Below, piece after piece: positions 35,331-44,117 of a stretch of DNA of 44,127 nucleotides (within the stretch, counting starts at the first letter, position 1; every line of letters starts with the position of its first letter). This DNA comes from UBA7328 sp002471345. GTDB taxonomy: Bacteria; Bacteroidota; Bacteroidia; Chitinophagales; Saprospiraceae. Where the stretch lies: positions 1 through 44,127 of the forward strand of contig CAXGOB010000043.1 in assembly GCA_964011275.1 (NCBI GenBank), written 5' to 3'. Made by a program: the position numbers and the translations under genes. Below the pieces are notes generated by a model. The model was not told where the DNA came from. It made no database searches and saw only the letters and a program-made list of their open reading frames with translations.

Positions 35331-35982
35331 ACAGATATTCTTCCGCAAGAGTTATTGCTGATGAATGATATTATGAATTAATAATATATGCACCCTATTC
35401 TAGCTTATACAAATTGTGAAACTGAAAAACTAGAGCTGTAGTCAAGAGACTATCATTTGATAGCTGTACAATTTTGTCTCTATAGCTAAAAAGGTCTGCT
35501 TTTAATGCTACCTGATAATTAAAATACCGATCACCAAAAGGATTTTAATTATTCACTTAGTCTGGTGTTATTTCAAAAATCCTTTCTTCTTAATAGAAGA
35601 AAGTCAATTCATGAGAAAAGTCATTTTGAAGCCCATCGAAGATGAGAAATGGGTCTTTTGGATCGTTATGACTATAATCTATTGAGTCTTTTAGATTTTT
35701 CTGTAATAGTTGAAGATGATGATAATCCACCATCAGGCTTTGTTTCCGGCTTTGGATATTCGTCGCTATTCATAAAAGATGTTTTCAATTCATATCAAAA
35801 AGCTTATACAAGAGCTATCTCAATATGGAATAAATAAGCATTGGTTTTTCTCACGAGTAAGTAACTAAATATTTAGTCTTTTACACTAGACCAAATCATT
35901 TTGCACCTACAATTTTTTTAGTGCGCTAGAGGAAATCGAGGTAGTTTTCTTACATTGATTTTCATTATTAATATATCTTTTT
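35331..35982. other. Long intergenic stretch with a doubtful ORF
   Basis: This 650-base gap has low complexity and AT-rich inverted patches (for example ATATTAT/ATAATAT near 35370). A 62-codon frame at 35649-35837 begins immediately after an in-frame TGA, and a second frame just before it could supply MRKVILKPIEDEKW, so a frameshifted small gene relic is possible. No family was recognised. Confidence 0.35.
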
Positions 35983-36282
35983 ATGCTTTATCAAGTTTTG
36001 ACATATACGACAATTGCAAATTATGAAGAAAAACGAAAGCCATATAGATCATTACATTTTGATTATGTAAGGAAATATGCTAAAAGTGGTGATCTAGTTA
36101 TGGGTGGGGCTCTTGGATCTCCAGCTAGTCAAGCTTTACTCGTTTTTTTGAGCGACAGTCCTAGGGTAGCGGAAAATTTTGCCAAGTCAGATCCTTACGT
36201 TTTAAATGGAATGGTAAAAGAATGGAATGTCAAACCTTGGAATGAGTTGGTGAGTGAGTTAGATTCTCAAAAGAAAACGTAG
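35983..36282 (+). CDS. YciI-like protein
   Basis: 99 residues with the YciI pattern: LYQVLTYTTIANYEEKRKPYRSLHFDYVRKYAKSGDLVMGGALGSP (the conserved His-x-x-Tyr followed by a glycine-rich turn), and the hallmark FAKSDPYVLNGMVKEWNVKPW. YciI is a small ferredoxin-like-fold protein of uncertain enzymatic role. Unlike the two YCII-related proteins at 29618 and 30589 it follows the classical YciI type and is not linked to a sigma factor. It stands alone, convergent with the esterase. Confidence 0.88.
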   Translation: MLYQVLTYTTIANYEEKRKPYRSLHFDYVRKYAKSGDLVMGGALGSPASQALLVFLSDSPRVAENFAKSDPYVLNGMVKEWNVKPWNELVSELDSQKKT

Positions 36283-36324
36283 TAAATCCGAATTGACTCA
36301 ATAAGAACTGATAAATTTTTAAAT

Positions 36325-37200
36325 CTAATGAACTTCATGTCTAGATACGAAGTTCCATATCTCCTGATTGGTATCAAAATCTTTATTTAATTCACCAAGG
36401 TCTCTTTTGACAAATTTATTCGCATTGAACTTCGAATTGGGCCAATGATGGCCTCCATTGTCAATTTTATAAAATAAGATATCATTATGATCCTTACATG
36501 GATACTGCAATGTCGTGACAAAAGATTTATCCTTTTTATTCACATCTGGTAACAGGGTGGTGACTGGATTGGAGTTACAATTATTTACCTTAATCCAATA
36601 GTCCAATGTTTCTTGGACTGAAAGCAGACTTTCTGTTCCTTCATATATGTAGTCTGAAGTACCATGAATAAGCATCAATGGCATAGCTGTGCTGTTTATT
36701 GGGACTGGAAACTGATTCAATTTTATCATATTACCTGCCACAACACAAACAGCAGCAATTTCATCAGGAAAAACTTGAGTTAAAATCAAAGAAAATATTC
36801 CACCACCTGACATTCCCGAAACATATATTTTAGAAGCATCAATGTTATATTGCCGTTTTAGATCATCGAGAAGAAAACGGAAATATTCTAATTCATTATG
36901 GACTATTTTTTTATCTAAAAAATACCAACGATTATCTGTAGCATCTGGATAGACCACTATAAATTCATTCGTATCACTAGTAGCATTCATTCCAGTATAA
37001 AGTTTCATCTGCCAAGACTTAGAAGGATTACCGTGAAGTACAAAAAGTATTGGATAAGGCGTTTTGTGTTTAGAATATGAATTAGGAAGATGAATGGTAT
37101 AATCGCGTTCGGTGTCATTGACCATAATAGTACTATTAGACTTGAAAGCACATGAGTTCACTAGCAAAATGAGAAAGGGAATAAAATTTTTGAAGTTCAT
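36325..37200 (-). CDS. Esterase lipoprotein (PHB depolymerase/feruloyl esterase-like)
   Basis: 291 residues. Lipoprotein signal MNFKNFIPFLILLVNSC with the lipobox Cys about residue 17. Alpha/beta hydrolase of the LpqC / esterase D-PHB-depolymerase type: PILFVLHGNPS (oxyanion region), nucleophile elbow VSGMSGGG (Ser about 130), MLIHGTSDYI (acid region), and the late His in DNGGHHWPNS. It probably hydrolyses polymer- or plant-derived esters at the outer membrane or periplasm. Substrate unresolved. Confidence 0.86.
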   Translation of the reverse strand: MNFKNFIPFLILLVNSCAFKSNSTIMVNDTERDYTIHLPNSYSKHKTPYPILFVLHGNPSKSWQMKLYTGMNATSDTNEFIVVYPDATDNRWYFLDKKIVHNELEYFRFLLDDLKRQYNIDASKIYVSGMSGGGIFSLILTQVFPDEIAAVCVVAGNMIKLNQFPVPINSTAMPLMLIHGTSDYIYEGTESLLSVQETLDYWIKVNNCNSNPVTTLLPDVNKKDKSFVTTLQYPCKDHNDILFYKIDNGGHHWPNSKFNANKFVKRDLGELNKDFDTNQEIWNFVSRHEVH

Positions 37201-37399
37201 GAAGATTTTGAATAATAGAATCTAAATATAGTGTAGTTGATGCATCCACAATACATTAGAATTGATAAGAGCTGAATAATTATATCGAAATGTTCTCTAC
37301 AGGTAATAAAAGGCTTATCTGCGGCTTCCAGCCAATGTCTTTAGAATACTAATTGATGTGATTAATATTAGTGCATTCAGAAAATTGAATCATTTACAT

Positions 37400-39175
37400 T
37401 TAGGCGACAATTTTATCATTATTTAGCACCAGTTCGATTCCCTCTTTTATAAGGCCTATAACTTGATTATTTCGATCACCTAGGTCGAGCAGGTGATTTT
37501 TGACTAGTACAGCCAAAGTCTCATATTGTGAACTATGAGCCAGTTCAAATAATTCTAAAAATAGAAGCCAATGGTCTGCGTGATCAACTATTGCTTTTTG
37601 ATATAATTCTTTGAGAGCTATGGGAGATACATTCTTTTCTTCGGATAGTAATTTTACTTCCTTGAACAATGAGATCATTGATTTTCTTTCTTCCTGAATT
37701 TCGATTTTAGAGTTTTCTTCGGAAATTTTATGGGTGATTAGGTCAAAAGAATCGTCATCTGCTGGACCAGCAAATGCAGAAACGATGTCTTTCCCAACAG
37801 CAAGACAATAGGTACCCATATCTGGAGTATACAATACCTCATCCTGATATCTTACTGTACAATTGTCAAGATATATAGTTTGAATTTTACCATGAAGGTT
37901 TCTCGCTCCAGTAACTATTCTGCCTTCAACAGAAACTCCTCCTTCAAATTCAAGTTTTTTTCTTTTGTTTTCATAAATCCCATAAGCAATAAGATCTCTT
38001 GGAGACATGTCTTCTATTGCAAGATTATAACCTTTAAGATACCCTAGTGGAGAGCCAATTCCCATAGAATGATCAACTCTGCCATGTCCAGTGATTTCCT
38101 TATCTCTATTAGCCAATGCAGTATTTCCGGTGGTTTGGAAATACACCACTTCACTTCGAGATCGATCTGATGTAATAATACGGTCAAAAATGCCGCTTAT
38201 TTGTAACCCAGTACTCAATTCTATCGTTCCCAGACTTTTTGATTCTATTAACTGAACAAGTCCTTTTCGTCCTCCTTTCCTTACGGATAAAGTATTTGCA
38301 AATTCTTCTAAAACTTGATTCAAATGAGCAAAATCTGGGGTAACAAAAAGTAGAGGTTGTGGTTTAGTTACATCGAAATTCTGCTGAGCAGCATCTATAT
38401 TATAAGGTAACTTTTTCACTTGATCAGACATACACCACTTACTTTCTCCAATAGACGATAATAATCCTGCACCATATTGCTTATAACTATTAATACTGCC
38501 AATCAAACCATACTCTACGGTCCACCAATGAAGATTTCTCATTTGAGTCATTTCTGAGAGATCGGTTATTTGACTTTGCAATTCTTTTATATCAATCTCA
38601 GCTCTTTCAATTTCATCCGGATTGCCTGATGTACTTTCTTTTAAGATAGAAAGTGTACGCACAGCTTCATATAATTGATTATCCAATGCTGATGAAATGG
38701 CTTTACTCCCTATTTGTCCAAACCTTCTCAGATATTCTGCATATTCTCTATTTGCTAAAATTGGTGCATGCCCAGCTGATTCATGTATTATGTCAGGTGT
38801 AGGTGTATATTCGATATGTTCGTATTGTCTTATATCAGAGGCAATCACTAGAGTATTATAAGCTTGAAACTCCATAAAAGCGTCAGAAGGGATAAGGCCA
38901 TCTACTGCCACCGCTGCCCAACCTATCTCCTGTAATATTCTATTCATCCCATACATACTCGGAATTCTATCGATAGTTATACCCGTTTTTTCTAGCCCTT
39001 CTAAATAAGATTCATGAGCTACTTCTTTTAACTGATTCACATTTTTACGCATCACATATCTCCATACTGCCTGATCCATTTCTGTATATTGATCATAGTT
39101 TTGTGGTTTGATGTATTGTTTGAGCTTTGACGGAAGTCGATCTATAATAGGATTGGATTCAATATTTGGATGCAT
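37400..39175 (-). CDS. Aromatic amino acid hydroxylase (phenylalanine 4-monooxygenase-like)
   Basis: 591 residues, start MHPNIESNPIIDRLP. It is of the biopterin-dependent aromatic amino acid hydroxylase family. The iron ligands are visible: His131 and His136 in PDIIHESAGHAPILANREYAEYL, and Glu221 in HWWTVEYGLIGS. The usual role is phenylalanine to tyrosine with tetrahydrobiopterin and oxygen, in the cytoplasm, starting Phe catabolism. Bacterial enzymes are often ~260-300 residues; here ~250-300 extra residues follow the catalytic core, with regions that look beta-rich (GHGRVDHSMGIGSPLGYLKG...) then helical. This longer form is seen in Bacteroidota. No Phe-catabolic genes are adjacent. Confidence 0.9.
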   Translation of the reverse strand: MHPNIESNPIIDRLPSKLKQYIKPQNYDQYTEMDQAVWRYVMRKNVNQLKEVAHESYLEGLEKTGITIDRIPSMYGMNRILQEIGWAAVAVDGLIPSDAFMEFQAYNTLVIASDIRQYEHIEYTPTPDIIHESAGHAPILANREYAEYLRRFGQIGSKAISSALDNQLYEAVRTLSILKESTSGNPDEIERAEIDIKELQSQITDLSEMTQMRNLHWWTVEYGLIGSINSYKQYGAGLLSSIGESKWCMSDQVKKLPYNIDAAQQNFDVTKPQPLLFVTPDFAHLNQVLEEFANTLSVRKGGRKGLVQLIESKSLGTIELSTGLQISGIFDRIITSDRSRSEVVYFQTTGNTALANRDKEITGHGRVDHSMGIGSPLGYLKGYNLAIEDMSPRDLIAYGIYENKRKKLEFEGGVSVEGRIVTGARNLHGKIQTIYLDNCTVRYQDEVLYTPDMGTYCLAVGKDIVSAFAGPADDDSFDLITHKISEENSKIEIQEERKSMISLFKEVKLLSEEKNVSPIALKELYQKAIVDHADHWLLFLELFELAHSSQYETLAVLVKNHLLDLGDRNNQVIGLIKEGIELVLNNDKIVA

Positions 39176-39213
39176 ATAGATATCTTTTGAATTCGGTCTT
39201 AAATTTAAACAAA

Positions 39214-39223
39214 TGTTGCAACA
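39214..39223. promoter_or_regulatory. Palindrome TGTTGCAACA between divergent genes
   Basis: A perfect 10-base palindrome followed by CAACAACAATTT, in the ~140-base gap between the divergent hydroxylase (start 39175) and DUF3604 (start 39314) genes. It might be an operator, but it is short and could be chance. Confidence 0.25.
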
Positions 39224-39313
39224 ACAACAATTTGATGTGAGAAATGGGCCATAACGCTTATGACCACTTTTACTATTTTCGCAAACATCCGATAAAGAAA
39301 GAAGCCTGTTAAC

Positions 39314-41197
39314 ATGAATAAGTTTTATTTATATCTACTTGTATTCATCGCAGCCATTGTTCTTTCATGTTCAAAAGAAAAGGCATCAGATCATGTAAAT
39401 CTTATAGAAACAAATGTCCACCATGGAAGAACTGAAGATTATAGTGAATCCCGTAATTTATATTTCGGCGACCTTCATGTACATACTGGATGGTCTTTTG
39501 ATGCCTATATGGCAAAAGTTAGAGTGACACCTGATCAGGCATATAAATTTGCCAAAGGAGAACCTATTCCACATATCTCAGGAAAAGAGGTGAAAATGAA
39601 TAGGCCGTTGGACTTCATGGCGGTAGCAGATCATGCTGAATATATGGGAGGTCTAATGCAAATGCAGGAAGAAGGGAACGCCCTTTATAACTGGGATTTA
39701 GCGCAAAGTATAAGAAGCAAAGATGATGATGAATCAAAAAAAGCTACGCGTAAACTTAGATTTTCTATTGCTACTAATTGGCCATACAAACAGTTGATTG
39801 ATAAGCAAAACTTACAATACACATGGAAAAAAATGGTAGAGATAGCAGATGCTCACTATGAACCAGGAAAGTTTACCTCTTTCCCAGCCTATGAGTGGAC
39901 TTCTTCTGTAGCCGTGTTAAAGTCATTAATTTCAGGGCCCCCATATGCTCAAAACTTGCATCGCAATGTAATCTTCAAAGGAGGAAAAGTTAGTGGTCTT
40001 CCTTTTTCTTCATTTGATTCTCAAAATCCTGAAGATTTGTGGGAATGGATGGCCAATCAAAGAAATCAAGGAGTAGAACTATTAGCAATTCCTCATAATG
40101 CTAATATCAGCGATGGAAGGATGTATGCCCTCAATACTTTTGATGGAGACAAACTCACTGCCAAATACATAGAAACTCGTCTTAGAAATGAACCTGTAAA
40201 TGAAGTGGTTCAGATCAAGGGGCAATCTATGGCTCATCCACTTTTAGCACCCAAAGATGAGTTTGCAGATTTCGAGGTATATCAATACAGCTTAGGACAA
40301 GGAAACAATAGAAAGAAGTTAAAAACAGAAGGAGCCTATGTCAGGCAAGCATTTAAAAATGGATTAGCAATCCATCAAAAATTTGGTCAGAATCCATTTC
40401 AGTTTGGTATCATAGGCAGCACTGATAGTCATAATGGAGGTCCAAATGTGGAAGAAAACAATAATATTGGAAGATCAGGAACAAAAGATATAAATGCAGA
40501 ACATAGGCTGAGAAAGGATAAAGGAGGTGAAGTCACAAGAAAAACATCAGTTGCTGGATTAGCAGCGGTATGGGCAAAAGAGAATACAAGAGAATCTATA
40601 TATGAAGCTCTTGAAAGAAAAGAAGTCTATGCCACTTCAGGGCCAAGGATTCAATTAAGGTTTTTTGCATCTGAGGACTGGCAAAATGTTGACTTTGATA
40701 ATGAAAAATGGGATTCCTTAGCTTATCATAATGGAGTACCTATGGGCTCACAAATATCAAAAGGAGAAGTAAGCCCTTCATTCTTAATATCAGCAGTAAA
40801 AGATGTGGATGGAGCAAATTTGGATAGGGCACAAGTTATAAAAGGTTGGATCGATCAAGAAGGACAGACTCATGAAAGAATATATGATGTAGCTTGGTCT
40901 GAAGGAAGAAGTATGGATTCAGAGGGAAATTTACCACTTGTGGGAAATACTGTAAATATTGAAAATGCCACTTTCACAAATGATATTGGGGCTATATCTC
41001 TTCAAACTTTTTGGAGTGATCCAGATTTTAACCCAAAGTTTTCCTCATTTTACTATATACGAGTGTTAGAAATTCCTACACCTAGATGGACTACGTTTGA
41101 TGCAGTCTCCTTGGGTGTTGAAGTTCCTGACGATGTGCCAAGCTCCATCCAGGAACGAGCTTGGAGTTCACCGATTTGGTATGAACCAATTAATTAA
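39314..41197 (+). CDS. DUF3604 (PHP-like) lipoprotein
   Basis: 627 residues. Lipoprotein signal with lipobox Cys at LSCSKE (residue 19). The DUF3604 signature is clear: YFGDLHVHTGWSFDAY, PLDFMAVADHAEYMGGL, IIGSTDSHNGG and a C-terminal RAWSSPIWYEP. These motifs match the metal-binding His/Asp of the PHP superfamily, so a metal-dependent hydrolase or phosphoesterase is likely, though the substrate is unknown. The sulfatase begins 13 bases after the stop, so they form an operon. Confidence 0.9.
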   Translation: MNKFYLYLLVFIAAIVLSCSKEKASDHVNLIETNVHHGRTEDYSESRNLYFGDLHVHTGWSFDAYMAKVRVTPDQAYKFAKGEPIPHISGKEVKMNRPLDFMAVADHAEYMGGLMQMQEEGNALYNWDLAQSIRSKDDDESKKATRKLRFSIATNWPYKQLIDKQNLQYTWKKMVEIADAHYEPGKFTSFPAYEWTSSVAVLKSLISGPPYAQNLHRNVIFKGGKVSGLPFSSFDSQNPEDLWEWMANQRNQGVELLAIPHNANISDGRMYALNTFDGDKLTAKYIETRLRNEPVNEVVQIKGQSMAHPLLAPKDEFADFEVYQYSLGQGNNRKKLKTEGAYVRQAFKNGLAIHQKFGQNPFQFGIIGSTDSHNGGPNVEENNNIGRSGTKDINAEHRLRKDKGGEVTRKTSVAGLAAVWAKENTRESIYEALERKEVYATSGPRIQLRFFASEDWQNVDFDNEKWDSLAYHNGVPMGSQISKGEVSPSFLISAVKDVDGANLDRAQVIKGWIDQEGQTHERIYDVAWSEGRSMDSEGNLPLVGNTVNIENATFTNDIGAISLQTFWSDPDFNPKFSSFYYIRVLEIPTPRWTTFDAVSLGVEVPDDVPSSIQERAWSSPIWYEPIN

Positions 41198-41210
41198 TAA
41201 AAACTTTTCA

Positions 41211-42710
41211 ATGCGGTCTATTTCTTTTGTTTTCATGCTCTTAATATCCTATTCAATAACTTCATTTGGACAGGATCGTCCCAACATCGTCCTCATGCTA
41301 TCGGACAATATAGGGTTTGGCGATTTTGGTTGTTATGGAGGCGGAATTATCAGGGCGGCTCCCACACCAAACTTAGATCAATTAGCAGATGAAGGAATTA
41401 GATTTACAAATTTCAATGTAGAAGCAGAATGCACTCCCTCCAGGTCGGCGTTGATGACTGGCCGATATGCTATAAGGTCAGGTACTACTCGAGCCATTCC
41501 GATCCAAGGACTTCCTCAAGGACTCGCTTCATGGGAAGTCACTTTAGCAGAAATATTAAAGGAAAAAGGATACAGCACTGCTATATATGGTAAGTGGCAT
41601 TTAGGTAAAGAAGAAGGGAGATACCCGACTGATCAAGGGTTTGATGAGTGGTGGGGCTTGTCTAATAGTACCGGTAATGTCATGTGGCTTGATAAAGTAG
41701 GATATGATCCTGCTTACACTAAAAAATTTGATATTCTAGAAGGAACAAAAGAAGATGGTATAAAACCAGATCAGCCTTATACTATGGCCATGAGGCCTTT
41801 AATGGACGAAATCATTCAAAACAAATCTATCGACTATATCGAAAAGCATAAGAATGATGATGATCCTTTCTTTCTCTATATACCTTGGACTGCGATGCAC
41901 CACCCTTATGTACCACATTCAGATTTTAAAGGGTCCTCACAAAATGGTGAATATGCAGATATGATGAGAGAGCATGACTACAGGGTAGGCCAAGTAATTA
42001 AATCTATTAAGGATGCAGGTATAGAAAAGAACACTTTGATTATTTATGCAAGTGATAATGGACCAGATCGAGTTTTGTTTCCTACTGTAGGAGATACAGG
42101 GCCATATAGAGGATATCTTGGTGATGTGCATGAAGGTGCAGTTCGTGCTCCAATGATGATGAAATGGGAAGGAAAAATAGAAGAAGAGCAAGTAACAAAT
42201 GATATCGTAGCTATAAATGACATCTTCACTACTATAGCTAGCATTGTAAAAGCTGATATACCTAAAGACAGAGCTATTGACGGGGTAGATCAAAGCTGTC
42301 TTCTTTTTGGTGGATGTGACACAGCGCCCAGAGAAGGGGTATTATTCTTTCATGAGAATACACTGGCTGCTGCTAAGTGGAGACAATTTAAATTCTATTT
42401 CAGAGGAGAAGGAGTGCAACAAGAAGAAAGATCCTACTCTGATCTATGGCTTCCTCAGGCCTTTAATATTATGCAAGATCCTAAAGAATATGCAGATATT
42501 ATACTACAAAATCTCTGGTTGATTTCTCCTGCACTAAAGCAAATGGTTCCATTTTATGTGAGCATTAAGCAATTTGGAATGATACAACCAGGTGATAGCA
42601 AACCGACACCTGGCAACATTGAAATTCCTTTCGTAGAATCGTCTCAGCTCAATAAAATGTTTGATCAAATGATGGCCAAGGCAAAAGCTCAAAAGGATAA
42701 GCCCAAATGA
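41211..42710 (+). CDS. Secreted sulfatase (formylglycine type), second copy
   Basis: About 499 residues. The start at 41211 gives a signal peptide (MRSISFVFMLLISYSITSFGQ) and leaves a 13-base gap to the upstream gene; a longer frame from 41097 would overlap it. Motifs: LMLSDNIGFGDFG (metal site, second Asp is Asn), formylglycine CTPSR (Cys74), KWHLGK and ASDNGPDR. Arylsulfatase-like, needing formylglycine maturation. Paired with the DUF3604 protein, suggesting both act on one substrate class. It differs from the sulfatase at 12604 in sequence and context, so they are not recent duplicates. Confidence 0.9.
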   Translation: MRSISFVFMLLISYSITSFGQDRPNIVLMLSDNIGFGDFGCYGGGIIRAAPTPNLDQLADEGIRFTNFNVEAECTPSRSALMTGRYAIRSGTTRAIPIQGLPQGLASWEVTLAEILKEKGYSTAIYGKWHLGKEEGRYPTDQGFDEWWGLSNSTGNVMWLDKVGYDPAYTKKFDILEGTKEDGIKPDQPYTMAMRPLMDEIIQNKSIDYIEKHKNDDDPFFLYIPWTAMHHPYVPHSDFKGSSQNGEYADMMREHDYRVGQVIKSIKDAGIEKNTLIIYASDNGPDRVLFPTVGDTGPYRGYLGDVHEGAVRAPMMMKWEGKIEEEQVTNDIVAINDIFTTIASIVKADIPKDRAIDGVDQSCLLFGGCDTAPREGVLFFHENTLAAAKWRQFKFYFRGEGVQQEERSYSDLWLPQAFNIMQDPKEYADIILQNLWLISPALKQMVPFYVSIKQFGMIQPGDSKPTPGNIEIPFVESSQLNKMFDQMMAKAKAQKDKPK

Positions 42711-42742
42711 ATTCTTGAATCTTTAGTGTCTTCCAATAAGAA

Positions 42743-42764
42743 ATGAGACGGTCTTAAAACTGTG
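42743..42764. promoter_or_regulatory. Imperfect palindrome upstream of membrane-regulator pair
   Basis: GAGACGGTCTTAAAACTGTGTC matches its own reverse complement at 16 of 22 positions. It lies 33 bases after the sulfatase stop and 65 bases before the start of the regulator operon. It shares GTCTTAA with the edge-repeat core but is not a copy. It may be the binding site of the winged-helix protein encoded at 43417. A box TATATTTG (42803-42810) follows, a possible Bacteroidota -7 element. Confidence 0.3.
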
Positions 42765-42828
42765 TCAAACTACATTTAGTTTATATTATAAACTTATTTA
42801 CATATATTTGATTACAAATTTTATTATC

Positions 42829-43424
42829 ATGGAAAAAGGATTCACACCAGAGCAGAGCTTTGAACTTATAAATAACGTATTGGATAGAAGGAGAGTCACC
42901 TATGAGGAAAAAGGCACTAATATTCTGATTTGGGGCATTGGGATAATGATAGCTGGCATCGCTCAATTCATTCTTCTCCAAACTCAATGGCGAAATCTTC
43001 ATGGCTTAACATGGCTTTTCACCATGATACCACTTTTCATATACTCAGCTTACATTGGTCATTTAGATCGAAAAAAATTTATTGCTAAGGGAGGGAATAA
43101 AGATGTTTGGGATGGAAGTGGCATTACCTGGTTATTTTAGGTGTTCTAGGAATGCTCAATGGCTTCGTATTTAGAGACCTAGTTCATTGTGCTTTTACCA
43201 CTTTTATTTTCTTGCCTTTTTGTGTAGCTGCCATGACAACAGCCATTAGTTTAAAGAAAAAAAGCTTCGTGTATCTGGTGCTACTCGCCGTTATTGTTTG
43301 CTACTTAGCATTGTACATCCCAATGGAATATCATTCATTAGTTGCAGCAGGCATCGCCCTATTATTATTCGTTATTCCTGGAATCATCTTACTCCAAGAC
43401 AATAAGCAAAGGCAAAATGTATAA
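42829..43424 (+). pseudogene. Multi-span membrane protein, frameshifted, partner of regulator
   Basis: Frame one (from ATG 42829) encodes MEKGFTPEQSFELINNVLDRRRVTYEEKGTNILIWGIGIMIAGIAQFILL and ends at a TAG (43138-43140) after GSGITWLF. The adjacent frame continues VILGVLGMLNGFVFRDLVHCAF and further hydrophobic spans to 43424. One extra T near 43131-43137 gives GITWFILGVLGM. It resembles bacterial membrane proteins encoded just before a winged-helix/MarR-type regulator. The end overlaps the regulator start (ATGTATAA), so translation is coupled. A homopolymer sequencing error is possible. Confidence 0.75.
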
Positions 43425-43701
43425 AGACCTAGACCCATTGTTACATTCTCAACTTAGACTAGCAATTATATCTCTTGTCGTTTCAGAAGGGAAGGTAGAT
43501 TTTAAAAGAATAAAAGAAGTTACTCAAGCAACTGGAGGCAACATAAGTGTCCAAATTAAAAAGCTCCAAGAAGCAAAATATATGGAAATGGAAAAAACTT
43601 TCGTCAACAACTATCCAAATACATCCATAAAAATCACAACACAAGGTCTGTTCGCATTCGAAAAGTATATTGAAGCTTTGAAAGGATATATTAACCCATA
43701 A
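43417..43701 (+). CDS. Winged-helix transcriptional regulator
   Basis: 94 residues from ATG 43417 (MYKDLDPLLHSQLRLAIISLVVSEGKVDFKRIKEVTQATGGNISVQIKKLQEAKYMEMEKTF). The start is fixed by the pattern 'LDPLLHSxLRLAIxSxL', typical of small winged-helix (HTH_34/MarR-like) regulators of about 95 residues. It begins inside the last codons of the membrane protein gene. Such membrane-protein/regulator pairs may form an autoregulated unit; the palindrome at 42743 is a possible site. Confidence 0.87.
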   Translation: MYKDLDPLLHSQLRLAIISLVVSEGKVDFKRIKEVTQATGGNISVQIKKLQEAKYMEMEKTFVNNYPNTSIKITTQGLFAFEKYIEALKGYINP

Positions 43702-43757
43702 GTTTAATTTTTAGCCTCTCAATTCTATCAACTATTCCAAAAATTCATAGCAGATAA

Positions 43758-43943
43758 TTATTTCATTTTTACAAATGGTCGCATTTCAAACTTGTCATCC
43801 TTTGTGCCGATAATAATCCAATACAGACCGGATTTCAAGCTTTGGATATTCACCTTTTGCATGGTTTTTAAATCTGCATAATTTATAGCAAGATCATCAA
43901 TATCCACAATTCTATATTCAACTCTCCTTTCCTCATAAATCAC
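43758..43943 (-). pseudogene. Fragment resembling a T9SS C-terminal sorting tail
   Basis: The last ~60 codons read ...ADLKTMQKVNIQSLKSGLYWIIIGTKDDKFEMRPFVKMK, the usual end of a type A T9SS domain (LxSGxYxIxI...F.K). No natural start is seen: an in-frame stop lies just upstream. A different minus-strand frame from about 44100 to 43942 (ending IESLVFQIYREKL) has protein-like character, so the gene may be frameshifted and enter from beyond the right edge. Incomplete, function unknown. Confidence 0.45.
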
Positions 43944-44089
43944 AATTTCTCTCTATAAATTTGAAAGACTAAAGATTCAATTACTTGACCATTCAGTCTT
44001 AGAGACGCAAAAAGATGGTAATCACTTTCTAAATCATCATGGTCTCTTGAATATGAAAAGTATATAAGGATCAATGAAGCCTTGCTATT

Positions 44090-44117
44090 CTTAAGACAGT
44101 TAGTAATTTAAATAATA
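44090..44117 (-). repeat. Right copy of window-edge inverted repeat
   Basis: CTTAAGACAGTT (44090-44101) and the following 16 bases are the reverse complement of 12-39 with two mismatches. It lies 10 bases from the right end. Similarity to the left copy also extends inward by some 17 bases in weaker form. It overlaps the possible coding frame of the T9SS-tail fragment, so the unit might instead be a coding motif there. Confidence 0.7.
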
